The position numbers were made by a program, and so were the translations under genes. Under the pieces are notes generated by a model. That model saw only the letters and a program-made list of their open reading frames with translations, did no database searches and was not told where the DNA came from. Shown piece by piece: positions 48,430-62,300 of a stretch of 64,000 bases of DNA. Position 1 is the first letter of the stretch; every line of letters begins with the position of its first letter. Source of the DNA: Parapristionchus giblindavisi (taxonomy: Eukaryota > Nematoda > Chromadorea > Rhabditida > Diplogasteridae); the NCBI GenBank assembly GCA_943737045.1, contig CALSFV010000104.1, positions 186,001 to 250,000 of the forward strand, written 5' to 3'.

Positions 48430-50357
48430 TAATTTTGTACTTCGATCATTATAGCAGCAGTAAAATATCACAGCTCGACATGACCTGAAGTGTGTCTCAT
48501 TCAGAATTTTTTCCTCTTTCACATAGTATATTACTCGATAAGTATCATTGACAATTAGACTTGTAACGAATAATTTTGTACCAAAAACAGAGAGTATTGA
48601 AAGATAAATTTACATATTGGCCGTACTGACCACTTTGAAATAGTTTATCTTATTCAGAATTTTTCGCTCTTTCATTTGGTATATGACACGATAGGTTTCA
48701 TTTTCATTTTCATATTTCTCAAGTTATCTTGATCATATCAGAGTAAAAGCTAATTTTGTACTTCGGTCATTATAGCAGCAGTAAAATATCACAGCTCGAC
48801 ATGACCTGAAGTGTGTCTCATTCAGAATTTTTTTCCTCTTTCACATAGTATATTACTCGATAAGTATCATTGACAATTAGACTTGTAACGAATTATTTTG
48901 TACCAAAAACAGAGAGTATTGAAAGATAAATTTACATATTGGCCGTACTGACCACTTTGAAATAGTTTATCTTATTCAGAATTTTTCGCTCTTTCATTTG
49001 GTATATGACACGATAGGTTTCATTTTCATTTTCATTTTTCTCAAGTTATCTTGATCATATCAGAGTAAAAGCTACTTTTGTACTTCGGTCATTATAGCAG
49101 CAGTAAAATATTACAGCTCGACATGACCTGAAGTGTGTCTCATTCAGAATTTTTTCCTCTTTCACATAGTATATCACTCGATAAGTATCATTGACAATTA
49201 GACTTGTAACGAATTATTTTGTACCAAAAACAGAGAGTATTGAAAGATAAATTTACATATTGGCCGTACTGACCACTTTGAAATAGTTTATCTTATTCAG
49301 AATTTTTCGCTCTTTCATTTGGTATATGACACGATAGGTTTCATTTTCATTTTCATATTTCTCAAGTTATCTTGATCATATCAGAGTAAAAGCTAATTTT
49401 GTACTTCGATCATTATAGCAGCAGTAAAATATCACAGCTCGACATGACCTGAAGTGTGTCTCATTCAGAATTTTTTCCTCTTTCACATAGTATATTACTC
49501 GATAAGTATCATTGACAATTAGACTTGTAACGAATTATTTTGTACCAAAAACAGAGAGTATTGAAAGATAAATTTACATATTGGCCGTACTGACCACTTT
49601 GAAATAGTTTATCTTATTCAGAATTTTTCGCTCTTTCATTTGGTATATGACACGATAGGTTTCATTTTCATTTTCATATTTCTCAAGTTATCTTGATCAT
49701 ATCAGAGTAAAAGCTAATTTTGTACTTCGGTCATTATAGCAGCAGTAAAATATCACAGCTCGACATGACCTGAAGTGTGTCTCATTCAGAATTTTTTTCC
49801 TCTTTCACATAGTATATTACTCGATAAGTATCATTGACAATTAGACTTGTAACGAATTATTTTGTACCAAAAACAGAGAGTATTGAAAGATAAATTTACA
49901 TATTGGCCGTACTGACCACTTTGAAATAGTTTATCTTATTCAGAATTTTTCGCTCTTTCATTTGGTATATGACACGATAGGTTTCATTTTCATTTTCATT
50001 TTTCTCAAGTTATCTTGATCATATCAGAGTAAAAGCTACTTTTGTACTTCGGTCATTATAGCAGCAGTAAAATATTACAGCTCGACATGACCTGAAGTGT
50101 GTCTCATTCAGAATTTTTTCCTCTTTCACATAGTATATCACTCGATAAGTATCATTGACAATTAGACTTGTAACGAATTATTTTGTACCAAAAACAGAGA
50201 GTATTGAAAGATAAATTTACATATTGGCCGTACTGATCACTTTGAAATAGTTTATCTTATTCAGAATTTTTCGCTCTTTCATTTGGTATATGACACGACA
50301 GGTTTCATTTTCATTTTCATTTTTCTCAAGTTATCTTGATCATATCAGAGTAAAAGC
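48430..50357 (+). repeat. 964-bp trimer, two tandem copies
   Basis: Copies are 48430-49393 and 49394-50357. Order: TAATTTTG/CGATC unit; 322-bp unit with a 7-T run and CATTTTTCTC; GTAAAATATTAC/TATATCAC unit. The last unit of the second copy (50037) also has CTGATCAC and GACAGGTTT. Confidence 0.8.
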
Positions 50358-53300
50358 TAATTTTGTACTTCGGTCATTATAGCAGCAGTAAAATATTACA
50401 GCTCGACATGACCTGAAGTGTGTCTCATTCAGAATTTTTTTCCTCTTTCACATAGTATATTACTCGATAAGTATCATTGACAATTAGACTTGTAACGAAT
50501 TATTTTGTACCAAAAACAGAGAGTATTGAAAGATAAATTTACATATTGGCCGTACTGACCACTTTGAAATAGTTTATCTTATTCAGAATTTTTCGCTCTT
50601 TCATTTGGTATATGACACGATAGGTTTCATTTTCATTTTCATTTTTCTCAAGTTATCTTGATCATATCAGAGTAAAAGCTACTTTTGTACTTCGATCATT
50701 ATAGCAGCAGTAAAATATCACAGCTCGACATGACCTGAAGTGTGTCTCATTCAGAATTTTTTCCTCTTTCACATAGTATATTACTCGATAAGTATCATTG
50801 ACAATTAGACTTGTAACGAATTATTTTGTACCAAAAACAGAGAGTATTGAAAGATAAATTTACATATTGGCCGTACTGACCACTTTGAAATAGTTTATCT
50901 TATTCAGAATTTTTCGCTCTTTCATTTGGTATATGACACGATAGGTTTCATTTTCATTTTCATATTTCTCAAGTTATCTTGATCATATCAGAGTAAAAGC
51001 TAATTTTGTACTTCGGTCATTATAGCAGCAGTAAAATATTACAGCTCGACATGACCTGAAGTGTGTCTCATTCAGAATTTTTTCCTCTTTCACATAGTAT
51101 ATCACTCGATAAGTATCATTGACAATTAGACTTGTAACGAATTATTTTGTACCAAAAACAGAGAGTATTGAAAGATAAATTTACATATTGGCAGTACTGA
51201 CCACTTTGAAATAGTTTATCTTATTCAGAATTTTTCGCTCTTTCATTTGGTATATGACACGATAGGTTTCATTTTCATTTTCATATTTCTCAAGTTATCT
51301 TGATCATATCAGAGTAAAAGCTAATTTTGTACTTCGGTCATTATAGCAGCAGTAAAATATCACAGCTCGACATGACCTGAAGTGTGTCTCATTCAGAATT
51401 TTTTTCCTCTTTCACATAGTATATTACTCGATAAGTATCATTGACAATTAGACTTGTAACGAATTATTTTGTACCAAAAACAGAGAGTATTGAAAGATAA
51501 ATTTACATATTGACCGTACTGACCACTTTGAAATAGTTTATCTTATTCAGAATTGTTCGTTCTTTCATTTGGTATATGACACGATAGGTTTCATTTTCAT
51601 TTTCATATTTCTCAAGTTATCTTGATCATATCAGAATAAAAGCTACTTTTGTACTTCGGTCATTATAGCAGCAGGAAATATTACAGCTCGACATGACCTG
51701 AAGTGTGTCTCATTCAGAATTTTTTCCTCTTTCATATAGTATATTACTCGATAAGTATCATTGACAATTAGACTTGTAACGAATTATTTTGTAGGGAAAA
51801 CAGAGAGTATTGAAAGATAAATTTACATATTGGCCGTACTGACCACTTTGAAATAGTCTACCTTATTCAGAATGTTTCGCTCTTTCATTTGGTATATGAC
51901 ACGATAGGTTTCATTTTCATTTTCATATTTCTCAAGTTATCTTGATCATATCAGAGTAAAAGCTACTTTTGTACTTCGGTCATTATAGCAGCAGCAAAAT
52001 ATTACAGCTCGACATGACCAGAAGTGTGTCTCATTCAGAATTTTTTCCTCTTTCATATAGTATATTACTCGATAAGTATCATTGACAATTAGACTTGTAA
52101 CGAATTATTTTGTACCGAAAACAGAGAGTATTGAAAGATAAATTTACATATTGGCCGTACTGACCACTTTGAAATAGTCTATCTAATTCAGAATTTTTCG
52201 CTCTTTCATTTGGTATATGACACGATAGGTTTCATTTTCATTTTCATATTTCTCAAGTTATCTTGATCATATCAGAGTAAAAGCTACTTTTGTACTTTGG
52301 TCATTATAGCAGCAGTAAAATATCACAGCTCGACATGACCTGAAGTGTGTCTCATTCAGAATTTTTTCCTCTTTCACATAGTATATTACTCGATAAGTAT
52401 CATTGACAATTAGACTTGTAACGAATTATTTTGTACCAAAAACAGAGAGTATTGAAAGATAAATTTACATATTGACCGTACTGACCACTTTGAAATAGTT
52501 TATCTTATTCAGAATTGTTCGTTCTTTCATTTGGTATATGACACGATAGGTTTCATTCTCATTTTCATTTTTCTCAAGTTATCTTGATCATATCAGAGTA
52601 AAAGCTACTTTTGTACTTCGGTCATTATAGCAACAGGAAAATATTACAGCTCGACATGACCTGAAGTGAGTCTCATTCAGAATTTTTCCCTCTTTCACAT
52701 AGTATATTACTCGATAAGTATCATTGACAATTAGACTTGTAACGAATTATTTTGTACCAAAAACAGAGAGTATTGAAAGATAAATTTACATATTGACCGT
52801 ACTGACCACTTTGAAATAGTTTATCTTATTCAGAATTGTTCGTTCTTTCATTTGGTATATGACACGATAGGTTTCATTCTCATTTTCATTTTTCTCAAGT
52901 TATCTTGATCATATCAGAGTAAAAGCTACTTTTGTACTTCGGTCATTATAGCAGCAGGAAAATATTACAGCTCGACATGACCTGAAGTGAGTCTCATTCA
53001 GAATTTTTCCCTCTTTCACATAGTATATTACTCGATAAGTATCATTGACAATTAGACTTGTAACGAATTATTTTGTACCAAAAACAGAGAGTATTGAAAG
53101 ATAAATTTACATATTGGCCGTACTGACCACTTTGAAATAGTTTATCTTATTCAGAATTTTTCGCTCTTTCATTTGGTATATGACATGATAGGTTTCATTT
53201 TCATTTTCATATTTCTCAAGTTATCTTGATCATATCAGAGTAAAAGCTAATTTTGTACTTCGGTCATTATAGCAGCAGTAAAATATTACAGCTCGACATG

Positions 53301-55173
53301 ACCTGAAGTGTGTCTCATTCAGAATTTTTCCCTCTTTCACATAGTATATTACTCGATAAGTATCATTGACAATTAGACTTGTAACGAATTATTTTGTACC
53401 AAAAACAGAGAGTATTGAAAGATAAATTTACATATTGGCCGTACTGACCACTTTGAAATAGTTTATCTTATTCAGAATTTTTCGCTCTTTCATTTGGTAT
53501 ATGACACGATAGGTTTCATTTTCATTTTCATTTTTCTCAAGTTATCTTGATCATATCAGAGTAAAAGCTACTTTTGTACTTCGATCATTATAGCAGCAGT
53601 AAAATATCACAGCTCGACATGACCTGAAGTGTGTCTCATTCAGAATTTTTTCCTCTTTCACATAGTATATTACTCGATAAGTATCATTGACAATTAGACT
53701 TGTAACGAATTATTTTGTACCAAAAACAGAGAGTATTGAAAGATAAATTTACATATTGGCCGTACTGACCACTTTGAAATAGTTTATCTTATTCAGAATT
53801 TTTCGCTCTTTCATTTGGTATATGACACGATAGGTTTCATTTTCATTTTCATATTTCTCAAGTTATCTTGATCATATCAGAGTAAAAGCTAATTTTGTAC
53901 TTCGGTCATTATAGCAGCAGTAAAATATTACAGCTCGACATGACCTGAAGTGTGTCTCATTCAGAATTTTTTCCTCTTTCACATAGTATATTACTCGATA
54001 AGTATCATTGACAATTAGACTTGTAACGAATTATTTTGTACCAAAAACAGAGAGTATTGAAAGATAAATTTACATATTGGCAGTACTGACCACTTTGAAA
54101 TAGTTTATCTTATTCAGAATTTTTCGCTCTTTCATTTGGTATATGACACGATAGGTTTCATTTTCATTTTCATATTTCTCAAGTTATCTTGATCATATCA
54201 GAGTAAAAGCTAATTTTGTACTTCGGTCATTATAGCAGCAGTAAAATATCACAGCTCGACATGACCTGAAGTGTGTCTCATTCAGAATTTTTTTCCTCTT
54301 TCACATAGTATATTACTCGATAAGTATCATTGACAATTAGACTTGTAACGAATTATTTTGTACCAAAAACAGAGAGTATTGAAAGATAAATTTACATATT
54401 GACCGTACTGACCACTTTGAAATAGTTTATCTTATTCAGAATTGTTCGTTCTTTCATTTGGTATATGACACGATAGGTTTCATTTTCATTTTCATATTTC
54501 TCAAGTTATCTTGATCATATCAGAATAAAAGCTACTTTTGTACTTCGGTCATTATAGCAGCAGGAAATATTACAGCTCGACATGACCTGAAGTGTGTCTC
54601 ATTCAGAATTTTTTCCTCTTTCATATAGTATATTACTCGATAAGTATCATTGACAATTAGACTTGTAACGAATTATTTTGTAGGGAAAACAGAGAGTATT
54701 GAAAGATAAATTTACATATTGGCCGTACTGACCACTTTGAAATAGTCTACCTTATTCAGAATGTTTCGCTCTTTCATTTGGTATATGACACGATAGGTTT
54801 CATTTTCATTTTCATATTTCTCAAGTTATCTTGATCATATCAGAGTAAAAGCTACTTTTGTACTTCGGTCATTATAGCAGCAGCAAAATATTACAGCTCG
54901 ACATGACCAGAAGTGTGTCTCATTCAGAATTTTTTCCTCTTTCATATAGTATATTACTCGATAAGTATCATTGACAATTAGACTTGTAACGAATTATTTT
55001 GTACCGAAAACAGAGAGTATTGAAAGATAAATTTACATATTGACCGTACTGACCACTTTGAAATAGTTTATCTTATTCAGAATTGTTCGTTCTTTCATTT
55101 GGTATATGACACGATAGGTTTCATTCTCATTTTCATTTTTCTCAAGTTATCTTGATCATATCAGAGTAAAAGC
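50358..55173 (+). repeat. Six-unit block repeated about 2889 bp apart
   Basis: Units 50358, 50680, 51001, 51322, 51644 and 51964 correspond to 53248, 53569, 53890, 54211, 54533 and 54853. Shared private variants are GGCAGTACTG (51001, 53890), AGAATAAAAG (51322, 54211) and GTAGGG (51644, 54533). The last pair diverges in its second half: 51964 keeps TTGGCCGTAC, and 54853 has TTGACCGTAC with GTTCGTTC. Units 52285-53247 lie between the copies. Confidence 0.8.
51644..51963 (+). repeat. GTAGGG-type 320-bp unit (first of four)
   Basis: CCA to GGG at unit positions 152-154 gives GTAGGGAAAAC (GGG at 51794-51796). It is linked to loss of one A in AGGAAATATTAC and to GTCTACC and GAATGTTTCG. Sister units start at 54533, 56779 and 59025 with the same set of changes. 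Three adjacent substitutions in one step are unusual against the otherwise scattered single changes. Confidence 0.85.
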
Positions 55174-58100
55174 TACTTTTGTACTTCGGTCATTATAGCA
55201 GCAGGAAAATATTACAGCTCGACATGACCTGAAGTGTGTCTCATTCAGAATTTTTTCCTCTTTCACATAGTATATTACTCGATAAGTATCATTGACAATT
55301 AGACTTGTAACGAATTATTTTGTACCAAAAACAGAGAGTATTGAAAGATAAATTTACATATTGACCGTACTGACCACTTTGAAATAGTTTATCTTATTCA
55401 GAATTGTTCGTTCTTTCATTTGGTATATGACACGATAGGTTTCATTCTCATTTTCATTTTTCTCAAGTTATCTTGATCATATCAGAGTAAAAGCTACTTT
55501 TGTACTTCGGTCATTATAGCAGCAGGAAAATATTACAGCTCGACATGACCTGAAGTGAGTCTCATTCAGAATTTTTCCCTCTTTCACATAGTATATTACT
55601 CGATAAGTATCATTGACAATTAGACTTGTAACGAATTATTTTGTACCAAAAACAGAGAGTATTGAAAGATAAATTTACATATTGACCGTACTGACCACTT
55701 TGAAATAGTTTATCTTATTCAGAATTGTTCGTTCTTTCATTTGGTATATGACACGATAGGTTTCATTCTCATTTTCATTTTTCTCAAGTTATCTTGATCA
55801 TATCAGAGTAAAAGCTACTTTTGTACTTCGGTCATTATAGCAGCAGGAAAATATTACAGCTCGACATGACCTGAAGTGAGTCTCATTCAGAATTTTTCCC
55901 TCTTTCACATAGTATATTACTCGATAAGTATCATTGACAATTAGACTTGTAACGAATTATTTTGTACCAAAAACAGAGAGTATTGAAAGATAAATTTACA
56001 TATTGGTCGTACTGACCACTTTGAAATAGTTTATCTTATTCAGAATTTTTCGCTCTTTCATTTGGTATATGACACGATAGGTTTCATTCTCATTTTCATT
56101 TTTCTCAAGTTATCTTGATCATATCAGAGTAAAAGCTACTTTTGTACTTCGGTCATTATAGCAGCAGGAAAATATTACAGCTCGACATGACCTGAAGTGA
56201 GTCTCATTCAGAATTTTTCCCTCTTTCACATAGTATATTACTCGATAAGTATCATTGACAATTAGACTTGTAACGAATTATTTTGTACCAAAAACAGAGA
56301 GTATTGAAAGATAAATTTTCATATTGGTCGTACTGACCACTTTGAAATAGTTTATCTTATTCAGAATTTTTCGCTCTTTCATTTGGTATATGACACGATA
56401 GGTTTCATTTTCATTTTCATATTTCTCAAGTTATCTTGATCATATCAGAGTAAAAGCTACTTTTGTACTTTGGTCATTATAGCAGCAGTAAAATATCACA
56501 GCTCGACATGACCTGAAGAGTGTCTCATTCAGAATTTTTTCCTCTTTCATATAGTATATTACTCGATAAGTATCATTGACAATTAGACTTGTAACGAATT
56601 ATTTTGTACCGAAAACAGAGAGTATTGAAAGATAAATTTACATATTGGCCGTACTGACCACTTTGAAATAGTTTATCTTATTCAGAATTTTTCGCTCTTT
56701 CATTTGGTATATGACACGATAGGTTTCATTTTCATTTTCATATTTCTCAAGTTATCTTGATCATATCAGAATAAAAGCTACTTTTGTACTTCGGTCATTA
56801 TAGCAGCAGGAAATATTACAGCTCGACATGACCTGAAGTGTGTCTCATTCAGAATTTTTTCCTCTTTCATATAGTATATTACTCGATAAGTATCATTGAC
56901 AATTAGACTTGTAACGAATTATTTTGTAGGGAAAACAGAGAGTATTGAAAGATAAATTTACATATTGGCCGTACTGACCACTTTGAAATAGTCTACCTTA
57001 TTCAGAATGTTTCGCTCTTTCATTTGGTATATGACACGATAGGTTTCATTTTCATTTTCATATTTCTCAAGTTATCTTGATCATATCAGAGTAAAAGCTA
57101 CTTTTGTACTTCGGTCATTATAGCAGCAGCAAAATATTACAGCTCGACATGACCAGAAGTGTGTCTCATTCAGAATTTTTTCCTCTTTCATATAGTATAT
57201 TACTCGATAAGTATCATTGACAATTAGACTTGTAACGAATTATTTTGTACCGAAAACAGAGAGTATTGAAAGATAAATTTACATATTGACCGTACTGACC
57301 ACTTTGAAATAGTTTATCTTATTCAGAATTGTTCGTTCTTTCATTTGGTATATGACACGATAGGTTTCATTCTCATTTTCATTTTTCTCAAGTTATCTTG
57401 ATCATATCAGAGTAAAAGCTACTTTTGTACTTCGGTCATTATAGCAGCAGGAAAATATTACAGCTCGACATGACCTGAAGTGTGTCTCATTCAGAATTTT
57501 TTCCTCTTTCACATAGTATATTACTCGATAAGTATCATTGACAATTAGACTTGTAACGAATTATTTTGTACCAAAAACAGAGAGTATTGAAAGATAAATT
57601 TACATATTGACCGTACTGACCACTTTGAAATAGTTTATCTTATTCAGAATTGTTTGTTCTTTCATTTGGTATATGACACGATAGGTTTCATTCTCATTTT
57701 CATTTTTCTCAAGTTATCTTGATCATATCAGAGTAAAAGCTACTTTTGTACTTCGGTCATTATAGCAGCAGGAAAATATTACAGCTCGACATGACCTGAA
57801 GTGAGTCTCATTCAGAATTTTTCCCTCTTTCACATAGTATATTACTCGATAAGTATCATTGACAATTAGACTTGTAACGAATTATTTTGTACCAAAAACA
57901 GAGAGTATTGAAAGATAAATTTACATATTGACCGTACTGACCACTTTGAAATAGTTTATCTTATTCAGAATTGTTCGTTCTTTCATTTGGTATATGACAC
58001 GATAGGTTTCATTCTCATTTTCATTTTTCTCAAGTTATCTTGATCATATCAGAGTAAAAGCTACTTTTGTACTTCGGTCATTATAGCAGCAGGAAAATAT

Positions 58101-59024
58101 TACAGCTCGACATGACCTGAAGTGAGTCTCATTCAGAATTTTTCCCTCTTTCACATAGTATATTACTCGATAAGTATCATTGACAATTAGACTTGTAACG
58201 AATTATTTTGTACCAAAAACAGAGAGTATTGAAAGATAAATTTACATATTGGTCGTACTGACCACTTTGAAATAGTTTATCTTATTCAGAATTTTTCGCT
58301 CTTTCATTTGGTATATGACACGATAGGTTTCATTCTCATTTTCATTTTTCTCAAGTTATCTTGATCATATCAGAGTAAAAGCTACTTTTGTACTTCGGTC
58401 ATTATAGCAGCAGGAAAATATTACAGCTCGACATGACCTGAAGTGAGTCTCATTCAGAATTTTTCCCTCTTTCACATAGTATATTACTCGATAAGTATCA
58501 TTGACAATTAGACTTGTAACGAATTATTTTGTACCAAAAACAGAGAGTATTGAAAGATAAATTTACATATTGGTCGTACTGACCACTTTGAAATAGTTTA
58601 TCTTATTCAGAATTTTTCGCTCTTTCATTTGGTATACGACACGATAGGTTTCATTTTCATTTTCATATTTCTCAAGTTATCTTGATCATATCAGAGTAAA
58701 AGCTACTTTTGTACTTTGGTCATTATAGCAGCAGTAAAATATCACAGCTCGACATGACCTGAAGTGTGTCTCATTCAGAATTTTTTCCTCTTTCATATAG
58801 TATATTACTCGATAAGTATCATTGACAATTAGACTTGTAACGAATTATTTTGTACCGAAAACAGAGAGTATTGAAAGATAAATTTACATATTGGCCGTAC
58901 TGACCACTTTGAAATAGTTTATCTTATTCAGAATTTTTCGCTCTTTCATTTGGTATATGACACGATAGGTTTCATTTTCATTTTCATATTTCTCAAGTTA
59001 TCTTGATCATATCAGAATAAAAGC
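54533..59024 (+). repeat. 2246-bp HOR (7 units), two tandem copies plus the start of a third
   Basis: Copies are 54533-56778 and 56779-59024, and a third GTAGGG unit starts at 59025. Order: 320-bp GTAGGG unit; AGCAAAATATTAC/ACCAGAAG/GTACCGAAAAC unit; two TTGACCGTAC/GTTCGTTC units; a TTGGTCGTAC/CATTCTC unit; a second TTGGTCGTAC unit; an ACTTTGGTC/AGAATAAAAG unit. Copies differ at single sites such as GTTTGTTC near 57655 and GAAGAGTG near 56516. Confidence 0.85.
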
Positions 59025-59344
59025 TACTTTTGTACTTCGGTCATTATAGCAGCAGGAAATATTACAGCTCGACATGACCTGAAGTGTGTCTCATTCAGAA
59101 TTTTTTCCTCTTTCATATAGTATATTACTCGATAAGTATCATTGACAATTAGACTTGTAACGAATTATTTTGTAGGGAAAACAGAGAGTATTGAAAGATA
59201 AATTTACATATTGGCCGTACTGACCACTTTGAAATAGTCTACCTTATTCAGAATGTTTCGCTCTTTCATTTGGTATATGACACGATAGGTTTCATTTTCA
59301 TTTTCATATTTCTCAAGTTATCTTGATCATATCAGAGTAAAAGC

Positions 59345-62300
59345 TACTTTTGTACTTCGGTCATTATAGCAGCAGTAAAATATCACAGCTCGACATGACC
59401 AGAAGTGTGTCTCATTCAGAATTTTTTCCTCTTTCACATAGTATATTACTCGATAAGTATCATTGACAATTAGACTTGTAACGAATTATTTTGTACCAAA
59501 AACAGAGAGTATTGAAAGATAAATTTACATATTGGCCGTACTGACCACTTTGAAATAGTTTATCTTATTCAGAATTTTTCGCTCTTTCATTTGGTATATG
59601 ACACGATAGGTTTCATTTTCATTTTCATATTTCTCTAGTTATCTTGATCATATCAGAGTAAAAGCTACTTTTGTACTTCGGTCATTATAGCAGCAGGAAA
59701 ATATTACAGCTCGACATGACCTGAAGTGTGTCTCATTCAGAATTTTTTCCTCTTTCACATAGTATATTACTCGATAAGTATCATTGACAATTAGACTTGT
59801 AACGAATTATTTTGTACCAAAAACAGAGAGTATTGAAAGATAAATTTACATATTGGCCGTACTGACCACTTTGAAATAGTTTATCTTATTCAGAATTTTT
59901 CGCTCTTTCATTTGGTATGTGACACGATAGGTTTCATTTTCATTTTCATATTTCTCAAGTTATCTTGATCATATCAGAGTAAAAGCTACTTTTGTACTTC
60001 GGTCATTATAGCAGCAGTAAAATATCACAGCTCGACATGACCTGAAGTGTGTCTCATTCAGAATTTTTTCCTCTTTCACATAGTATATTACTCGATAAGT
60101 ATCATTGACAATTAGACTTGTAACGAATTATTTTGTACCAAAAACAGAGAGTATTGAAAGATAAATTTACATATTGGCCGTACTGACCACTTTGAAATAG
60201 TCTATCTTATTCAGAATTTTTCGCTCTTTCATTTGGTATATGACACGATAGGTTTCATTTTCATTTTCATATTTCTCTAGTTATCTTGATCATATCAGAG
60301 TAAAAGCTACTTTTGTACTTCGGTCATTATAGCAGCAGGAAAATATTACAGCTCGACATGACCTGAAGTGTGTCTCATTCAGAATTTTTTCCTCTTTCAC
60401 ATAGTATATTACTCGATAAGTATCATTGACAATTAGACTTGTAACGAATTATTTTGTACCAAAAACAGAGAGTATTGAAAGATAAATTTACATATTGGCC
60501 GTACTGACCACTTTGAAATAGTTTATCTTATTCAGAATTTTTCGCTCTTTCATTTGGTATATGACACGATAGGTTTCATTTTCATTTTCATATTTCTCTA
60601 GTTATCTTGATCATATCAGAGTAAAAGCTACTTTTGTACTTCGGTCATTATAGCAGCAGGAAAATATTACAGCTCGACATGACCTGAAGTGTGTCTCATT
60701 CAGAATTTTTTCCTCTTTCACATAGTATATTACTCGATAAGTATCATTGACAATTAGACTTGTAACGAATTATTTTGTACCAAAAACAGAGAGTATTGAA
60801 AGATAAATTTACATATTGGCCGTACTGATCACTTTGAAATAGTTTATCTTATTCAGAATTTTTCGCTCTTTCATTTGGTATATGACACGATAGGTTTCAT
60901 TTTCATTTTCATATTTCTCAAGTTATCTTGATCATATCAGAGTAAAAGCTACTTTTGTACTTCGGTCATTATAGCAGCAGTAAAATATCACAGCTCGACA
61001 TGACCTGAAGTGTGTCTCATTCAGAATTTTTTCCTCTTTCACATAGTATATTACTCGATAAGTATCATTGACAATTAGACTTGTAACGAATTATTTTGTA
61101 CCAAAAACAGAGAGTATTGAAAGATAAATTTACATATTGGCCGTACTGATCACTTTGAAATAGTTTATCTTATTCAGAATTTTTCGCTCTTTCATTTGGT
61201 ATATGACACGATAGGTTTCATTTTCATTTTCATATTTCTCTAGTTATCTTGATCATATCAGAGTAAAAGCTACTTTTGTACTTCGGTCATTATAGCAGCA
61301 GTAAAATATCACAGCTCGACATGACCTGAAGTGTGTCTCATTCAGAATTTTTTCCTCTTTCACATAGTATATTACTCGATAAGTATCATTGACAATTAGA
61401 CTTGTAACGAATTATTTTGTACCAAAAACAGAGAGTATTGAAAGATAAATTTACATATTGGCCGTACTGACCACTTTGAAATAGTCTATCTTATTCAGAA
61501 TTTTTCGCTCTTTCATTTGGTATATGACACGATAGGTTTCATTTTCATTTTCATATTTCTCTAGTTATCTTGATCATATCAGAGTAAAAGCTACTTTTGT
61601 ACTTCGGTCATTATAGCAGCAGGAAAATATTACAGCTCGACATGACCTGAAGTGTGTCTCATTCAGAATTTTTTCCTCTTTCACATAGTATATTACTCGA
61701 TAAGTATCATTGACAATTAGACTTGTAACGAATTATTTTGTACCAAAAACAGAGAGTATTGAAAGATAAATTTACATATTGGCCGTACTGATCACTTTGA
61801 AATAGTTTATCTTATTCAGAATTTTTCGCTCTTTCATTTGGTATATGACACGATAGGTTTCATTTTCATTTTCATATTTCTCTAGTTATCTTGATCATAT
61901 CAGAGTAAAAGCTACTTTTGTACTTCGGTCATTATAGCAGCAGTAAAATATCACAGCTCGACATGACCTGAAGTGTGTCTCATTCAGAATTTTTTCCTCT
62001 TTCACATAGTATATTACTCGATAAGTATCATTGACAATTAGACTTGTAACGAATTATTTTGTACCAAAAACAGAGAGTATTGAAAGATAAATTTACATAT
62101 TGGCCGTACTGACCACTTTGAAATAGTCTATCTTATTCAGAATTTTTCGCTCTTTCATTTGGTATATGACACGATAGGTTTCATTTTCATTTTCATATTT
62201 CTCTAGTTATCTTGATCATATCAGAGTAAAAGCTACTTTTGTACTTCGGTCATTATAGCAGCAGGAAAATATTACAGCTCGACATGACCTGAAGTGTGTC

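Larger units (their letters stand above)
46183..48750 (+). repeat. 1284-bp HOR (4 units), two tandem copies
   Basis: Copies are 46183-47466 and 47467-48750. Order: CACGGCTC/TTTGCATATT/CTTGCTC unit; TTATTCAG unit; plain unit; TAATTTTG/CGATC unit with GAATAATTTTG. It shares its first two units with the end of the preceding 1606-bp HOR, so the two HOR types overlap. The fourth units differ at CATTATTCTC versus CATATTTCTC. Confidence 0.9.
32375..51321 (+). repeat. Array domain 4: TAATTTTG units and single-base length variants
   Basis: Marked by C to A at unit position 3 (TAATTTTG) in many units, often with CGATCATT. Nearly all 1-bp length variants lie here and in domain 5. An extra A in CCAAAAAACAG (about 32847-32856) gives one 322-bp unit. 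An extra T in the subunit A T-run gives most 322-bp units. Loss of one A in TTCTCAGTTATC gives the 320-bp units at 35265, 38154, 39438 and 41686. Confidence 0.8.
51322..59344 (+). repeat. Array domain 5: divergent GTTCGTTC / CATTCTC / GTAGGG subfamily
   Basis: The most divergent units of the window cluster here. Markers: TTGACCGTAC or TTGGTCGTAC, GAATTGTTCGTTC, CATTCTCATTTTC, TTTTTCCCTC, GTACCGAAAAC, ACTTTGGTC, and the GTAGGG units. A few domain 4-type TAATTTTG units are mixed in at 53248-54532. CATATAG, the domain 1 form, returns in the GTAGGG and GTACCGAAAAC units. Confidence 0.8.
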
